Of a stretch of 58,625 nt of DNA, positions 36,247-44,488 are shown one piece after another. A model generated the notes under the pieces. It worked only from the letters and a program-made list of their open reading frames with translations, made no database searches and had not been told where the DNA came from. The position numbers and the translations under genes are program-made. Every line of letters begins with the position of its first letter. Within the stretch, counting starts at the first letter, position 1. Source of the DNA: Acidobacteriota bacterium. Its GTDB lineage: Bacteria > Acidobacteriota > Terriglobia > Bryobacterales > Bryobacteraceae. Where the stretch lies: assembly GCA_018268935.1 (NCBI GenBank), contig JAFDVS010000089.1, positions 566-59,190 of the forward strand, read 5' to 3'.

Positions 36247-37152
36247 ATGAATCGCAGAGCGTTTCTCCACACCGCACTCGCAGCCACGGCCGCTGCCCAA
36301 CAGGCCAACGAATGGGGCACTTCGGTTCTCGATATTCACTTGCATCCCCGCCGCGATGGCGCTTCGTCTGTCGATCATCTCACCGGCTCCGGAGTCACCA
36401 AAGCCGTCCTGCTGACCCACCTTCGCGCTCAACAGCAGGCCAAGAAGGAGATCGCCGCGCACCCCAGCCGTTTTGCCTGGTTCGCCGCCACCGACCCCAC
36501 CCAACCCGACGCCGTCAACCTCCTCCGCAAAGCGGTCGAGGAGGGCGCCATCGGCTTCGGTGAAATGAAGAACCACGTCGCCGCCGATTCGAAGGAGATG
36601 CGCCGTATCTACGATCTCGCCGCCGAACTCCGTGTCCCGGTCCTCATTCACTTTCAGGAAGTGGAGCACTTCGCCGGTGAAGGCGATTGGAACACTGGCT
36701 ACCGTCAGTTCGATCAATTGCTCAAGGCCCATAAGAAAACCACCTTCATCGGTCACGCCGATTTCTTCTGGGCCAACATCAGCGCCGATGAGCCTTCAAA
36801 GATCGCCTATCCCTCCACCAAAGTGAAACCCGGAGGCCTCACCGACCGCTGGCTTGCCGATCACCCCAATCTCTACGCCGACCTCTCCGCCAATTCCGGT
36901 TTCAACGCCCTCACCCGGGACCCCGACTTCACCCGCGGCTTTCTCGCCCGTCACAAAAACAAAATGATGTTTGGCTGCGATTGCAGTTGCAAAGACGGCC
37001 GCGGCACAGGTGGCAGCCCCATCCTTCCTCAACTCAAAGGCAAGTGCGTCGCCCGCTCCACATTGCAGGCCCTCAAAGATCTCGCCTCACCCGACCTCTT
37101 CCGCAGCATCGTCTGGGACAACGGCACAAAACTGCTCCGGATCAAGGCCTGA
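36247..37152 (+). CDS. amidohydrolase-family protein (TIM-barrel metal-dependent hydrolase)
   Basis: A 301-aa protein of the amidohydrolase_2 type. The N-terminus NRRAFLHTALAATAAAQQ is Tat-like. Metal-binding segments are LDIHLHPR at the first strand, VPVLIHFQE, FIGHADFFW and MFGCDCSC. Such proteins hydrolyse lactones or decarboxylate aromatic acids, but the substrate here is unknown. The ATG at 36247 has GGAAGG 6 nt upstream. Divergent from the DUF481 gene. Confidence 0.82.
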   Translation: MNRRAFLHTALAATAAAQQANEWGTSVLDIHLHPRRDGASSVDHLTGSGVTKAVLLTHLRAQQQAKKEIAAHPSRFAWFAATDPTQPDAVNLLRKAVEEGAIGFGEMKNHVAADSKEMRRIYDLAAELRVPVLIHFQEVEHFAGEGDWNTGYRQFDQLLKAHKKTTFIGHADFFWANISADEPSKIAYPSTKVKPGGLTDRWLADHPNLYADLSANSGFNALTRDPDFTRGFLARHKNKMMFGCDCSCKDGRGTGGSPILPQLKGKCVARSTLQALKDLASPDLFRSIVWDNGTKLLRIKA

Positions 37153-37273
37153 CCGGCAGCCCCAAAAAAAATTCCAATTTCATGTAGGTGCGGCCTCCAC
37201 TCCGTCGCTTCCCTGTGTAGACGGGTAATCAAGCCCGCAAAAAAGTACAGGTAGAGAAAGAGGAGAGCATCCC

Positions 37274-38383
37274 ATGTCGGTTAAAACCTACGCCAAGGTC
37301 CCAACGGCGAAACAGTTCCAAAGTGACTCCAGCGTGACCTTTGCGGTTCGCAAGAAGGACATCATTCTCACTCACATCGATTGGTTGCTTTCCACGCTGG
37401 AAAAAACCCCCGAAAAACGCATCGTCATCCTCTGCGATCTTTTCATGACGTGCAACTTCTGGATCAAGTCCTACCACGAACGCAATCCCAACCTCGACCG
37501 TCAACGCTATCCCAGCATCCTTGCCCTCTTCGAATCGGCTGTCAATGCCCTCTCAGCCGCTTGGAGTTGCTCGCATTCCAAAGTCGCCCAGTCATTGCGC
37601 GAAATCTACGGACGCGACATGCATACCCACGGTTTCTGCGTCGATCACGGCGAAGGCCGTGCAAAATACTACTCCCCCCTCGAAGCCGCCCAGTATCGCA
37701 TCCGTTTCAAGGGTGGCTTGGCCTATCAATACAAATGGTGGGAAGACTCGGCCAGTGACAAACTCGTGCCCGCCGACTCCTATAGCTGCTACACAGCCAT
37801 GTGGCGCAAAGGGGTCAACGGCGACAAAGCAACCTGCACCCCCGGCTACTGCATGTTCGCCATGGATATCGAACGCACCATGTACCTCGGCAAGGCCAAC
37901 GTCGGCGATATCGGTTCCCACGCCGGCGCATTCCACTCGTCCTTTAACGGCGGTGGACTCCTCACCATGGCCGGCACCATCTATATCATCAACGGCAAGA
38001 TCGAGGCTGTTCGCAGCGACAGCGGCCATTACCAGCCGAACGAGCAGAACATGGCGTTCTTTCTCCAGGCACTCGCCATGTACGGCGTAAAGATTGAAAC
38101 CATCGTTCTCTACGGCTGGGACGGCCAGAGCTTGGGCTTCGCCCTCAACTTCCTCAAATCCAAGATGAGTTGGACTGAGTACGAGAGAACCCGCCGCAAG
38201 GAACGCGCACATCGCCTCGATGGCGACGACTACCGTGAAATGATCGGCATCCCACGCAAGTTCCCCGACATCAAGCGCGGCCCTGCCTACACCCGTCCCA
38301 ATCAGAATCCGCCGCCGCAAATGCCGGGCCCCATCGTTCAATCCAATCCCGGCACAGGCGACTTCTACAATCTCGAAGATTAA
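37274..38383 (+). CDS. protein with HSSF/SGHYxP (IQM-like) module
   Basis: A 369-aa soluble protein with no signal peptide. Residues about 190-280 contain CMFAMDIERTMYLGK, then FHSSFNGGGLLTMAGTIYII, then SDSGHYQPNEQNMAFFLQAL. This order (short strand with Leu-Tyr-x-Gly-Lys, HSSF-x-x-G-G, SGHYxP, FL-x-x-L) is the core of plant IQM calmodulin-binding proteins and also occurs in some bacterial effector-like proteins; its activity is not known to me. Residues 1-185 are rich in Trp, Tyr and Cys and unrecognised. The C-terminus is a Pro/Asn-rich tail. A GAGGAG site lies 8 nt before the ATG. No secretion genes are nearby. Confidence 0.65.
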   Translation: MSVKTYAKVPTAKQFQSDSSVTFAVRKKDIILTHIDWLLSTLEKTPEKRIVILCDLFMTCNFWIKSYHERNPNLDRQRYPSILALFESAVNALSAAWSCSHSKVAQSLREIYGRDMHTHGFCVDHGEGRAKYYSPLEAAQYRIRFKGGLAYQYKWWEDSASDKLVPADSYSCYTAMWRKGVNGDKATCTPGYCMFAMDIERTMYLGKANVGDIGSHAGAFHSSFNGGGLLTMAGTIYIINGKIEAVRSDSGHYQPNEQNMAFFLQALAMYGVKIETIVLYGWDGQSLGFALNFLKSKMSWTEYERTRRKERAHRLDGDDYREMIGIPRKFPDIKRGPAYTRPNQNPPPQMPGPIVQSNPGTGDFYNLED

Positions 38384-38446
38384 GTCCGTTCCTACCTCCA
38401 AACCCAGAGCCTCGGCATCCCGCATAAGATGGATGCTGAGGCTCAC

Positions 38447-39208
38447 GTGCATTTGACCAATCGTAAAGTCGCTCTGGTAACCGGATCGTCCCGCGGAATC
38501 GGCAAGGCCATCGCCTTGCGCTTGGCTCGCGACGGCTGTGCGGTGGCCATCAATTACCGCGAACGCCGTCAGGAGGCGGACCAGGTGGCCGATGCCATCC
38601 TGCAACTGGGAGGCGAAACGGCCGTGATCGGTGCGGACCTCGCCCAACCCAGCGATTGCACCGCCCTCGTCGAAGCAACCTGCAGCACGCTCGGCCCCAT
38701 CGACATCCTCGTCAACAACGCCGGCATCATGCGCCGCGGCGATTTGCTCGATTTCGATTTCGCCGAAATGGCCCCCATGCGCAGCGTCAATGTCGATGGC
38801 CTCGTGCACGTCACCCGCGCCGCCGCGTCCATCATGCAACCCCGAGGCTGGGGCCGAATCATCAACCTCACTTCCGTCGCGGCCATCGGCACCGCCATGG
38901 CAGGCACCACGTTCTATGCCGCCACCAAAGCCGCCGTCATCGCGCTCACCCGCCGCTTCGCCCTCGACCTCGGCCCTTCCGGTATTACAGTGAATGCCAT
39001 TGCCCCAGGTTTTATCCTCACCGAGATGGCTGCGGCCAGCGGCCACAACTTCGATGCCGTCGCCCAGAAAGCCATGATGCGCCGCATCGGAAAACCGGAA
39101 GATATCGCCGCCACCGCGGCATTCCTCGCCTCCGAAGAGGCAGGCTTCATCACCGCCCAGGTGCTCACCGTCGATGGCGGACGCACCGATTTCATCGCTC
39201 ATCCCTAG
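38447..39208 (+). CDS. short-chain dehydrogenase/reductase (FabG-like)
   Basis: A 253-aa NAD(P)-dependent oxidoreductase. Cofactor motif is VTGSSRGIGKAIALRL, the structural motif NNAG is present, and the catalytic set is Ser in NLTSVAAIG and Tyr-x3-Lys in FYAATKAAV. The C-terminal VLTVDGGRTDF is typical. It could act on 3-oxoacyl-ACP or on a sugar or steroid-like ketone. GTG at 38447 has GAGG 5 nt upstream; the ATG at 38429 is an alternative start adding six residues. The Gfo/Idh/MocA gene starts 34 bp downstream. Confidence 0.88.
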   Translation: MHLTNRKVALVTGSSRGIGKAIALRLARDGCAVAINYRERRQEADQVADAILQLGGETAVIGADLAQPSDCTALVEATCSTLGPIDILVNNAGIMRRGDLLDFDFAEMAPMRSVNVDGLVHVTRAAASIMQPRGWGRIINLTSVAAIGTAMAGTTFYAATKAAVIALTRRFALDLGPSGITVNAIAPGFILTEMAAASGHNFDAVAQKAMMRRIGKPEDIAATAAFLASEEAGFITAQVLTVDGGRTDFIAHP

Positions 39209-39242
39209 TTCATTGCTTCATCCTGACAAGGAGGGTTTCTTC

Positions 39243-40457
39243 ATGACTACCAGCAGAAGACAGGCCATCCAGGCCACCGCATTCACCGCGCTTTCCTATC
39301 AGCGCATTCTCGGCGCCAATGACCGCATCGGCATCGGCTTGATTGGCTGCGGAGACCGCGGCATCAACGCCCTCATGAAGGGCGCCATTCCCTTCAAAGA
39401 GCAGACCAACATCGAATTCCGCGCCGCCTGCGACATCTGGAAACAGCATCGCGAAAAGGCTGTCGAAACATCGAAACAGGCCAACGCCGGCGATCCCAAG
39501 CCCATGGGCGCTTACCGCGAGTTGCTCTCCATGAAGGAAATCGACGCGGTCATCATCGCCACCCCCGATCACCAGCACTCCACCATGCTCACCGACGCTG
39601 TCCGCGCCGGCAAGGATGCCTACGTCGAAAAGCCGCTTGCCATGGAAATGAAGGAACTGCTTCTCGCCGTCGACACGGTTAAGAAATCCGACCGTATTGT
39701 GCAAATGGGAACGCAAATTCGTTCGCTGCCCAGTTCCATGGCTGCAAAGAAATTCGTCACCGGCGGAGGCTTGGGTAAAGTATTCAAAGTCGAACAAGAA
39801 AGAAATTCCATCAAACCTTACTGGCACGGCCGTGGCAGCCGCGAATTGAAACCCGAAGACACCGATTGGAAAGCATTCCTGTTCAACCGCAAGGACCGGC
39901 CCTGGGATCCGCAAATGCACACCGGCTGGTATGGCTACCGCGACTTCTCCCGCGGGCCCCATTCCAACCTCATGGTCCACTTCATCGACTTGGTTCATCA
40001 CATCACCGGCTGCGGGATGCCCAAGCGCTCCGTCACCCTCGGCGGCTCCTTCCGCTACAAGGATGCCTACAACGCCCCCGATTCCGTCGAAACCATCCTC
40101 GAGTACGACGAGTTCCTCGTCCGCTACAGCACCGCTTTCGGAACCGGGGCCGGCAACTACCTCAAGTTCTTCGGCTCCAAGGGAACCCTCGACGCCGCCG
40201 GTTGGTCAGGCAAACCCTTCCCAATCCTCACCCAAGGCGCCGAGGAGCCGGTGCCCGAAGGAACCACCATCCCGGAAATGGAGAGCGATGCGCACATGCT
40301 CAACTGGCTCAAATGCCTCCGCTCCCGCCAGCAGCCGAATGCCCCAATCGACGCCGGTTACAGCCACTCGGTGGCCGTTATCCTGGCCGATGAAGCAATG
40401 ATTCGCGGGCGGCGCATGGTGTTTGATCCGGTGAAACGGGTGATACGCGAGGGCTAG
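39243..40457 (+). CDS. Tat-exported Gfo/Idh/MocA-family oxidoreductase
   Basis: A 404-aa NAD(P)-binding oxidoreductase of the glucose-fructose oxidoreductase family. Residues 1-25 (MTTSRRQAIQATAFTALSYQ) form a Tat-like signal, the Rossmann motif is GIGLIGCGDRGINAL, and the catalytic-domain signature is YVEKPLAMEMKE. The C-terminal half has the open beta-sheet substrate domain with YGYRDFSRGPHSNLM. Secreted members are thought to oxidise or rearrange sugars using bound cofactor. The ATG at 39243 is fixed by AAGGAGG 8 nt upstream. Confidence 0.9.
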   Translation: MTTSRRQAIQATAFTALSYQRILGANDRIGIGLIGCGDRGINALMKGAIPFKEQTNIEFRAACDIWKQHREKAVETSKQANAGDPKPMGAYRELLSMKEIDAVIIATPDHQHSTMLTDAVRAGKDAYVEKPLAMEMKELLLAVDTVKKSDRIVQMGTQIRSLPSSMAAKKFVTGGGLGKVFKVEQERNSIKPYWHGRGSRELKPEDTDWKAFLFNRKDRPWDPQMHTGWYGYRDFSRGPHSNLMVHFIDLVHHITGCGMPKRSVTLGGSFRYKDAYNAPDSVETILEYDEFLVRYSTAFGTGAGNYLKFFGSKGTLDAAGWSGKPFPILTQGAEEPVPEGTTIPEMESDAHMLNWLKCLRSRQQPNAPIDAGYSHSVAVILADEAMIRGRRMVFDPVKRVIREG

Positions 40458-40684
40458 CGCTTCATTTTCGTCTTTTTTTCGCAAGCTCCAGGACGAAAAA
40501 GGGACGAAAGGTATAGATGGTACGTGGCGGAGTCCCCCAGTACACGGCAACAAAAGTACCGCCCTACTGGTACCCAAAACGTACCATCAAAATCATACCT
40601 TCCTCCTATTCTCCTCTCCTTCAGGACTTCCTACTCTTAGGAAGCCCCGCATTGCGCAGCGAGAGGCATACAGGAGGAACGTGA
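40458..40684 (+). promoter_or_regulatory. 227-bp leader region with inverted repeats upstream of PEP-CTERM gene
   Basis: A longer, AT-richer gap. It holds a perfect 10-bp inverted repeat GATGGTACGT (40516-40525) / ACGTACCATC (40579-40588) with several GTAC tetramers between and within the arms. Inside it GGCGG (40526-40530) can pair with CCGCC (40559-40563). Further on is a perfect 7-bp hairpin CTTCCTA/TAGGAAG (40627-40644, loop CTCT). An AGGAGG site at 40672-40677 serves the GTG at 40685. Regulatory role is inferred. Confidence 0.5.
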
Positions 40685-41395
40685 GTGAAACGGCTAGTCG
40701 TATTTGGCCTATGGCTATGGTCAGTCAGTGCGAGTTGCTTTGCATCCAGCGTCGAGTTTACGGTCGGAAGCTCCAATGTCCAATTCAGTCTGGTCGGCAA
40801 TAGCACTCTGCAGGTAACTCTCAGCAGCAACTTGATGACAGCTACGTCGCCCAACGACGTGCTGACGGGCGTTTATTTCACCACTTCTCAGCCCGGCCTT
40901 TCCGCTGTTTCCGCCTCAGTGAACAGTGTTCAGAATTTGCTCAACTGCCCCACTTGCACCAACGCCTCCATTGACATCGGGGCAGAATGGGCCTTCCAGA
41001 GTGCCGTCAGCGGCATCCTGCCTGCAACAAACGTCAACTTGCTGGGTGCGGCGGACTTCGGAACGCTTGGACTCAATGACCGCTTCGGATCCAACAACCT
41101 TTACGGCAGCACTGGAGTCGGTGGAATCGACTTCGGCATCGTAGGCGGTTTGAGCAGCGGGCAATCCGGGTTGACTGGCTCCCCCCTCATTTCGCGCCAG
41201 GCGATCTTCGTCTTCAATGCCCCGAACGGCTTCAATCTCAACGGCATAGGATCGGTGGGCTTCCTCTACGGCTATACCTCGTTCGGCGGATACTACGGCA
41301 TGCTGGATGATTCCGCACCGGAACCACAAACCTGGCTTCTGGCTGGCATCGGGCTGGTGGCGATCGGCTGGATTCGCCGCAAGCAACACCCCTAA
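40685..41395 (+). CDS. PEP-CTERM sorting-domain protein
   Basis: A 236-aa secreted protein. Signal peptide RLVVFGLWLWSVSASCFA is followed by a Ser/Asn/Gly-rich beta-type body. The C-terminal sorting signal is APEPQTWLLAGIGLVAIGW then IRRKQHP: the PEP motif, a transmembrane segment and a basic tail, recognised by exosortase. Such proteins are usually displayed at the surface or in the matrix. No exosortase gene is in this window. The GTG start has AGGAGG 7 nt upstream. Convergent with the cytochrome c peroxidase gene, overlapping by 4 bp. Confidence 0.87.
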   Translation: MKRLVVFGLWLWSVSASCFASSVEFTVGSSNVQFSLVGNSTLQVTLSSNLMTATSPNDVLTGVYFTTSQPGLSAVSASVNSVQNLLNCPTCTNASIDIGAEWAFQSAVSGILPATNVNLLGAADFGTLGLNDRFGSNNLYGSTGVGGIDFGIVGGLSSGQSGLTGSPLISRQAIFVFNAPNGFNLNGIGSVGFLYGYTSFGGYYGMLDDSAPEPQTWLLAGIGLVAIGWIRRKQHP

Positions 41396-42387
41396 GGTAG
41401 CTGCGGCGCCGCGACGTAGCCTGTGGGCAGGTCTCCGGTCAATGACCGCAGCCACAGCACGATTCGCTTCTGCTCCGAATCCGTAACCGGGCGTTCCACT
41501 TGATGCTCCGCCATTAACTGCACTGCCTTCTCCAGCGTTGGCACTGATCCATCGTGTAAGTAGGGACCCGTCTTCTCTATGTTCCGCAAAGACGGGGCCT
41601 TAAAAATGAAGCGGTCCGATTCCTTACCGGTGAGAGCGAACCTCCCCAAATCGGCCCCATTCGGCCAGGGTTTGAACAAGCCCAGCTTCATGAACACCTG
41701 CCCGCCCAGATAGGTGCCCCCATGGCACACCACACATCCTGCCTTGTAAAAAGCCAGGAATCCGGCCTGCTCCTCCTTACTGAGTGCAGTCTTGTCCCCC
41801 TTGAGGAACCGGTCCCAACGCGATGGGGCCACCAGCTTCCGCTCGAAAGCACCAATTGCTTGCGCCGCGTGGTCCAGCGTCACCGGCTCTGCCTCACCGG
41901 GAAACGCCTTGGCGAACAGCGGCGCATAGCCGGGGATCGCCCGTAGCGTCTTCTCTACATCCGCCGCATCCGTCATTGCCATCTCCACCGGATTCATCAT
42001 AGGCCCCTTGGCCTGCTCTTCCACATCCCTTGCACGCCCATCCCAAAACTGCAGTTTATGGCCGGCGGCGAAGTATACCGAAGGAGCATTCCGCGAGCCC
42101 CGCTGCCCGCGGTGTCCGGAAGAAGTGGCCTGCCCATCCACCCCGTAACGGTCCAGCGGATGACAGGAATTGCACGAAATGTCCTTCCCCTTGGAAAGCC
42201 TCGTTTCAAAGTAAAGCACCCGGCCGAGAGCGGCTTTCTCCTCGCTATAGGGATTCTCCTTGCTCTCCATGACTTCCGGCGCGGGACTGAAATTGGCGAT
42301 ATATTCCGGGTCGATTCCTTCTGTTTCGAGCGGCGCCTGCCCACAGGAAACCAGCAGCGCACACACCGCGGCCAACGAACGCTTCAT
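41392..42387 (-). CDS. di-haem cytochrome c peroxidase, probable lipoprotein
   Basis: A 331-aa periplasmic enzyme reducing hydrogen peroxide (CcpA/MauG family). Two c-type haem sites are present: CNSCH (72-76) and CVVCH (218-222). The N-terminus MKRSLAAVCALLVSCGQAP ends in a lipobox with Cys15, so it is probably anchored. Conserved MMNPVEMAMTD and YLHDGSVPTL segments also fit the family. The ATG at 42387 is chosen because it gives this lipoprotein signal; the open frame extends 12 codons upstream. Confidence 0.9.
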   Translation of the reverse strand: MKRSLAAVCALLVSCGQAPLETEGIDPEYIANFSPAPEVMESKENPYSEEKAALGRVLYFETRLSKGKDISCNSCHPLDRYGVDGQATSSGHRGQRGSRNAPSVYFAAGHKLQFWDGRARDVEEQAKGPMMNPVEMAMTDAADVEKTLRAIPGYAPLFAKAFPGEAEPVTLDHAAQAIGAFERKLVAPSRWDRFLKGDKTALSKEEQAGFLAFYKAGCVVCHGGTYLGGQVFMKLGLFKPWPNGADLGRFALTGKESDRFIFKAPSLRNIEKTGPYLHDGSVPTLEKAVQLMAEHQVERPVTDSEQKRIVLWLRSLTGDLPTGYVAAPQLP

Positions 42388-42462
42388 GCCTTTACCAAAG
42401 CACACGGCCGGCATCCACGGCAAGCTTGACCCTGCCTGTTAGAATGTAACCAATCAAAAAGG

Positions 42463-43143
42463 ATGCAACTCGAGCCCCGCTACAAACACCTGGATCATCT
42501 CATCAACGCGTTCGTTGTCGTTTTGATCATCTCCAATCTGGTCGCACCGAAGCTGGTCGCCATCGGCGATCTGCGGCTGAGCGGCGCACAGATTCTCTTC
42601 CCCATCACCTACATCTTTGGTGACATCTTCACCGAGGTCTACGGCTACGGCGCCTCCCGCCGGGCCATCTGGACGGGCTTCATTGCCTCGGCCCTGCTCG
42701 CTGTCATCGGCATGATCATCGTCGCCCTGCCCGCCGCTCCCGAATGGCACGATCAGGAAGCCTACGCCAAGGTCTTCAATTTCGTTCCCCGCCTGGTGGT
42801 CGCGAGCCTCATCGCCTACTGGTGCGGCGAGTTCGCCAATGCCTTTGTCATGGCCCGGCTCAAAGTCATCACCGAAGGAAAAATGCTCTGGGTCCGCACG
42901 ATCGGGTCTACCGCCGTCGGCCAGATGGTGGACACCGTGGTTGTCATCGTCATCGCGTTCGGTGGCACAGTCGGCATTTCCACTCTCGTCAATCTCATCT
43001 TCTCCGGCTACATTGGCAAAGTTGTCTACGAAGCAGCCATGACGCCGGTCACCTACCTTGTGGTGAACGGATTGAAGAAGTCCGAGGGCATCGACGTCTA
43101 CGACACCAACACCGACTTCAATCCGTTCCACGGAGACAAGTAA
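42463..43143 (+). CDS. yhhQ: queuosine precursor transporter (VUT/DUF165, YhhQ-like)
   Basis: A 226-aa inner-membrane protein with about six helices. The DUF165 signature is clear: LIISNLVAPKLVAIG, the motif FPITYIFGDIFTEVYGYGAS then RRAIW, and GQMVDTVVVIVIAFGG. Family members import queuine or preQ-type precursors used for tRNA modification. No preQ1 riboswitch sequence is apparent in the 75-bp upstream region. An AAAAGG site sits right before the ATG. Confidence 0.9.
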   Translation: MQLEPRYKHLDHLINAFVVVLIISNLVAPKLVAIGDLRLSGAQILFPITYIFGDIFTEVYGYGASRRAIWTGFIASALLAVIGMIIVALPAAPEWHDQEAYAKVFNFVPRLVVASLIAYWCGEFANAFVMARLKVITEGKMLWVRTIGSTAVGQMVDTVVVIVIAFGGTVGISTLVNLIFSGYIGKVVYEAAMTPVTYLVVNGLKKSEGIDVYDTNTDFNPFHGDK

Positions 43144-43208
43144 CGATAACGCTGCCTTCGACGCCACTTCAGGAGTACACTGAGTGTAGCGAAAGGACTT
43201 CAGGGTCA

Positions 43209-44459
43209 ATGACAAAAACTGCGGTTTTTGTTCTCTGCCTGTTTGCCTTCCCCGGCCACTCTTTCGCGAAACGGAATTACCGCTTCGATGGGAGCCTCAG
43301 CCGAGAGGTCTTGGAAAACTACCTCTCTCGCTCCATCACGATGACAGAGATGTATCGTGCTCCGGGGAATCTCGACGACGACATCCGGATGTTAAAGAAC
43401 ATCGGCGCGAAATTCGCCGGACGCGCCATCTACGTGTGGGGCCGCGAATCGCGCCTCATCGATCCCGAATTCTGGAAGCAAGGCCGTACGATGGTTGACC
43501 GGCTGCATCGCGTCGACCCTGACATGGTGCTCCAATCCTGCCTCTTCGAAATCGTCACCGAAGAGGTGAACCAGATCCCCATCCCCGTCTGGGTCTTCGA
43601 GCAGTTCCGCCTGCCTCGCGAAGAGCGCAATTTTAACTACCAGCAAATGCTCTTTCCCGATGGCCGCATGGTGAACCATTGGCGCAAGGGCTCTTCCGTC
43701 CCCGACATCCGTCAACTCGAAACCAAGATGTGGTTCTACTTCCTGGCCGCTTCGTACATGGACATCGGCATCGAAGCGATCCACGTCGGCCAGCTCGACC
43801 TCATGGGCCGCGGCGACCCCGAATACCGCAACTGGTTCGACCTGCTCGAACGCATCCGTGGCTACGCTAAGAACAAAGCGCGCCGCCATTACGTGATTCT
43901 CGACGCCCATGTCCCCAAGGGCGGCCCGGTGGTGGATGGAAAGCTTCTGCTTGATTTCCATTCTTTCCCACTCCGTCCCAAAGAAGTTCCCGGTCAGCCG
44001 CTGAAGGCGGTGCTCGAGGTCGGTTATTCCGACGGGCTCTACCTTCGCTCCCGTGGTGGCATCGCCCCCAGCGGCTGGAAATGTGAACACCTGCCCTACC
44101 TCGTCGAGTTCGATAACTTCGGAGGCACGCGAAATCCCGGCCAAGCCTCCCAAGTCGAAAAGCCCTCCATTTTCACCTGGGGCTACGACGAAATCACCTG
44201 GCTTTCCCATCAGCCCGAAACGTATCGCAACGAATGGTTGCGCTACGCCTGGAACTGGCTGAAAGAACACGACCACGACGGCTTCCTCGAAATGCCCGGA
44301 GGCCGCATGATTACCAACGGCCCGCCCGACCCCAACGGCGGCGGCAAGTTGCGCTGGTATTTCGCCAACACCAGGAGCGCGGCGTTTCCCCAAGGATTCT
44401 CCCAGGAGGAAACCATTAAGGCCATCTGGCGCGCGGACAATAAGTCACGCAGAAAATGA
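43209..44459 (+). CDS. secreted protein of unknown function, possible TIM-barrel enzyme
   Basis: A 416-aa protein with signal peptide TKTAVFVLCLFAFPGHSFA. I do not recognise the family. Features such as RAIYVWGRESRLIDPEFWKQ, MVDRLHRVDPDMVLQSCLFE, IEAIHVGQLDLM, HYVILDAHV and FTWGYDEITWL suggest a sugar-hydrolase-like barrel with several acidic and Trp residues, but this is inference. The start at 43209 is chosen because it yields the signal peptide; the frame is open further upstream within the transporter gene. It lies 29 bp before the TonB receptor gene and could be co-expressed. Confidence 0.65.
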   Translation: MTKTAVFVLCLFAFPGHSFAKRNYRFDGSLSREVLENYLSRSITMTEMYRAPGNLDDDIRMLKNIGAKFAGRAIYVWGRESRLIDPEFWKQGRTMVDRLHRVDPDMVLQSCLFEIVTEEVNQIPIPVWVFEQFRLPREERNFNYQQMLFPDGRMVNHWRKGSSVPDIRQLETKMWFYFLAASYMDIGIEAIHVGQLDLMGRGDPEYRNWFDLLERIRGYAKNKARRHYVILDAHVPKGGPVVDGKLLLDFHSFPLRPKEVPGQPLKAVLEVGYSDGLYLRSRGGIAPSGWKCEHLPYLVEFDNFGGTRNPGQASQVEKPSIFTWGYDEITWLSHQPETYRNEWLRYAWNWLKEHDHDGFLEMPGGRMITNGPPDPNGGGKLRWYFANTRSAAFPQGFSQEETIKAIWRADNKSRRK

Positions 44460-44488
44460 GTTTTTTTATTTTGCTTCAGGAGTCTTAT

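Noticed and set aside
37592..39202. Minus-strand open frame of 536 codons across the IQM-like and SDR genes
   Set aside because: Shadow frame: Gly/Ala/Asp-rich with no domain, and it covers two genes with clear motifs on the plus strand.
42388..42462. preQ1 riboswitch before the queuosine-precursor transporter
   Set aside because: The short upstream region lacks the conserved preQ1 aptamer core as far as I can see by eye; a covariance-model search would settle it.
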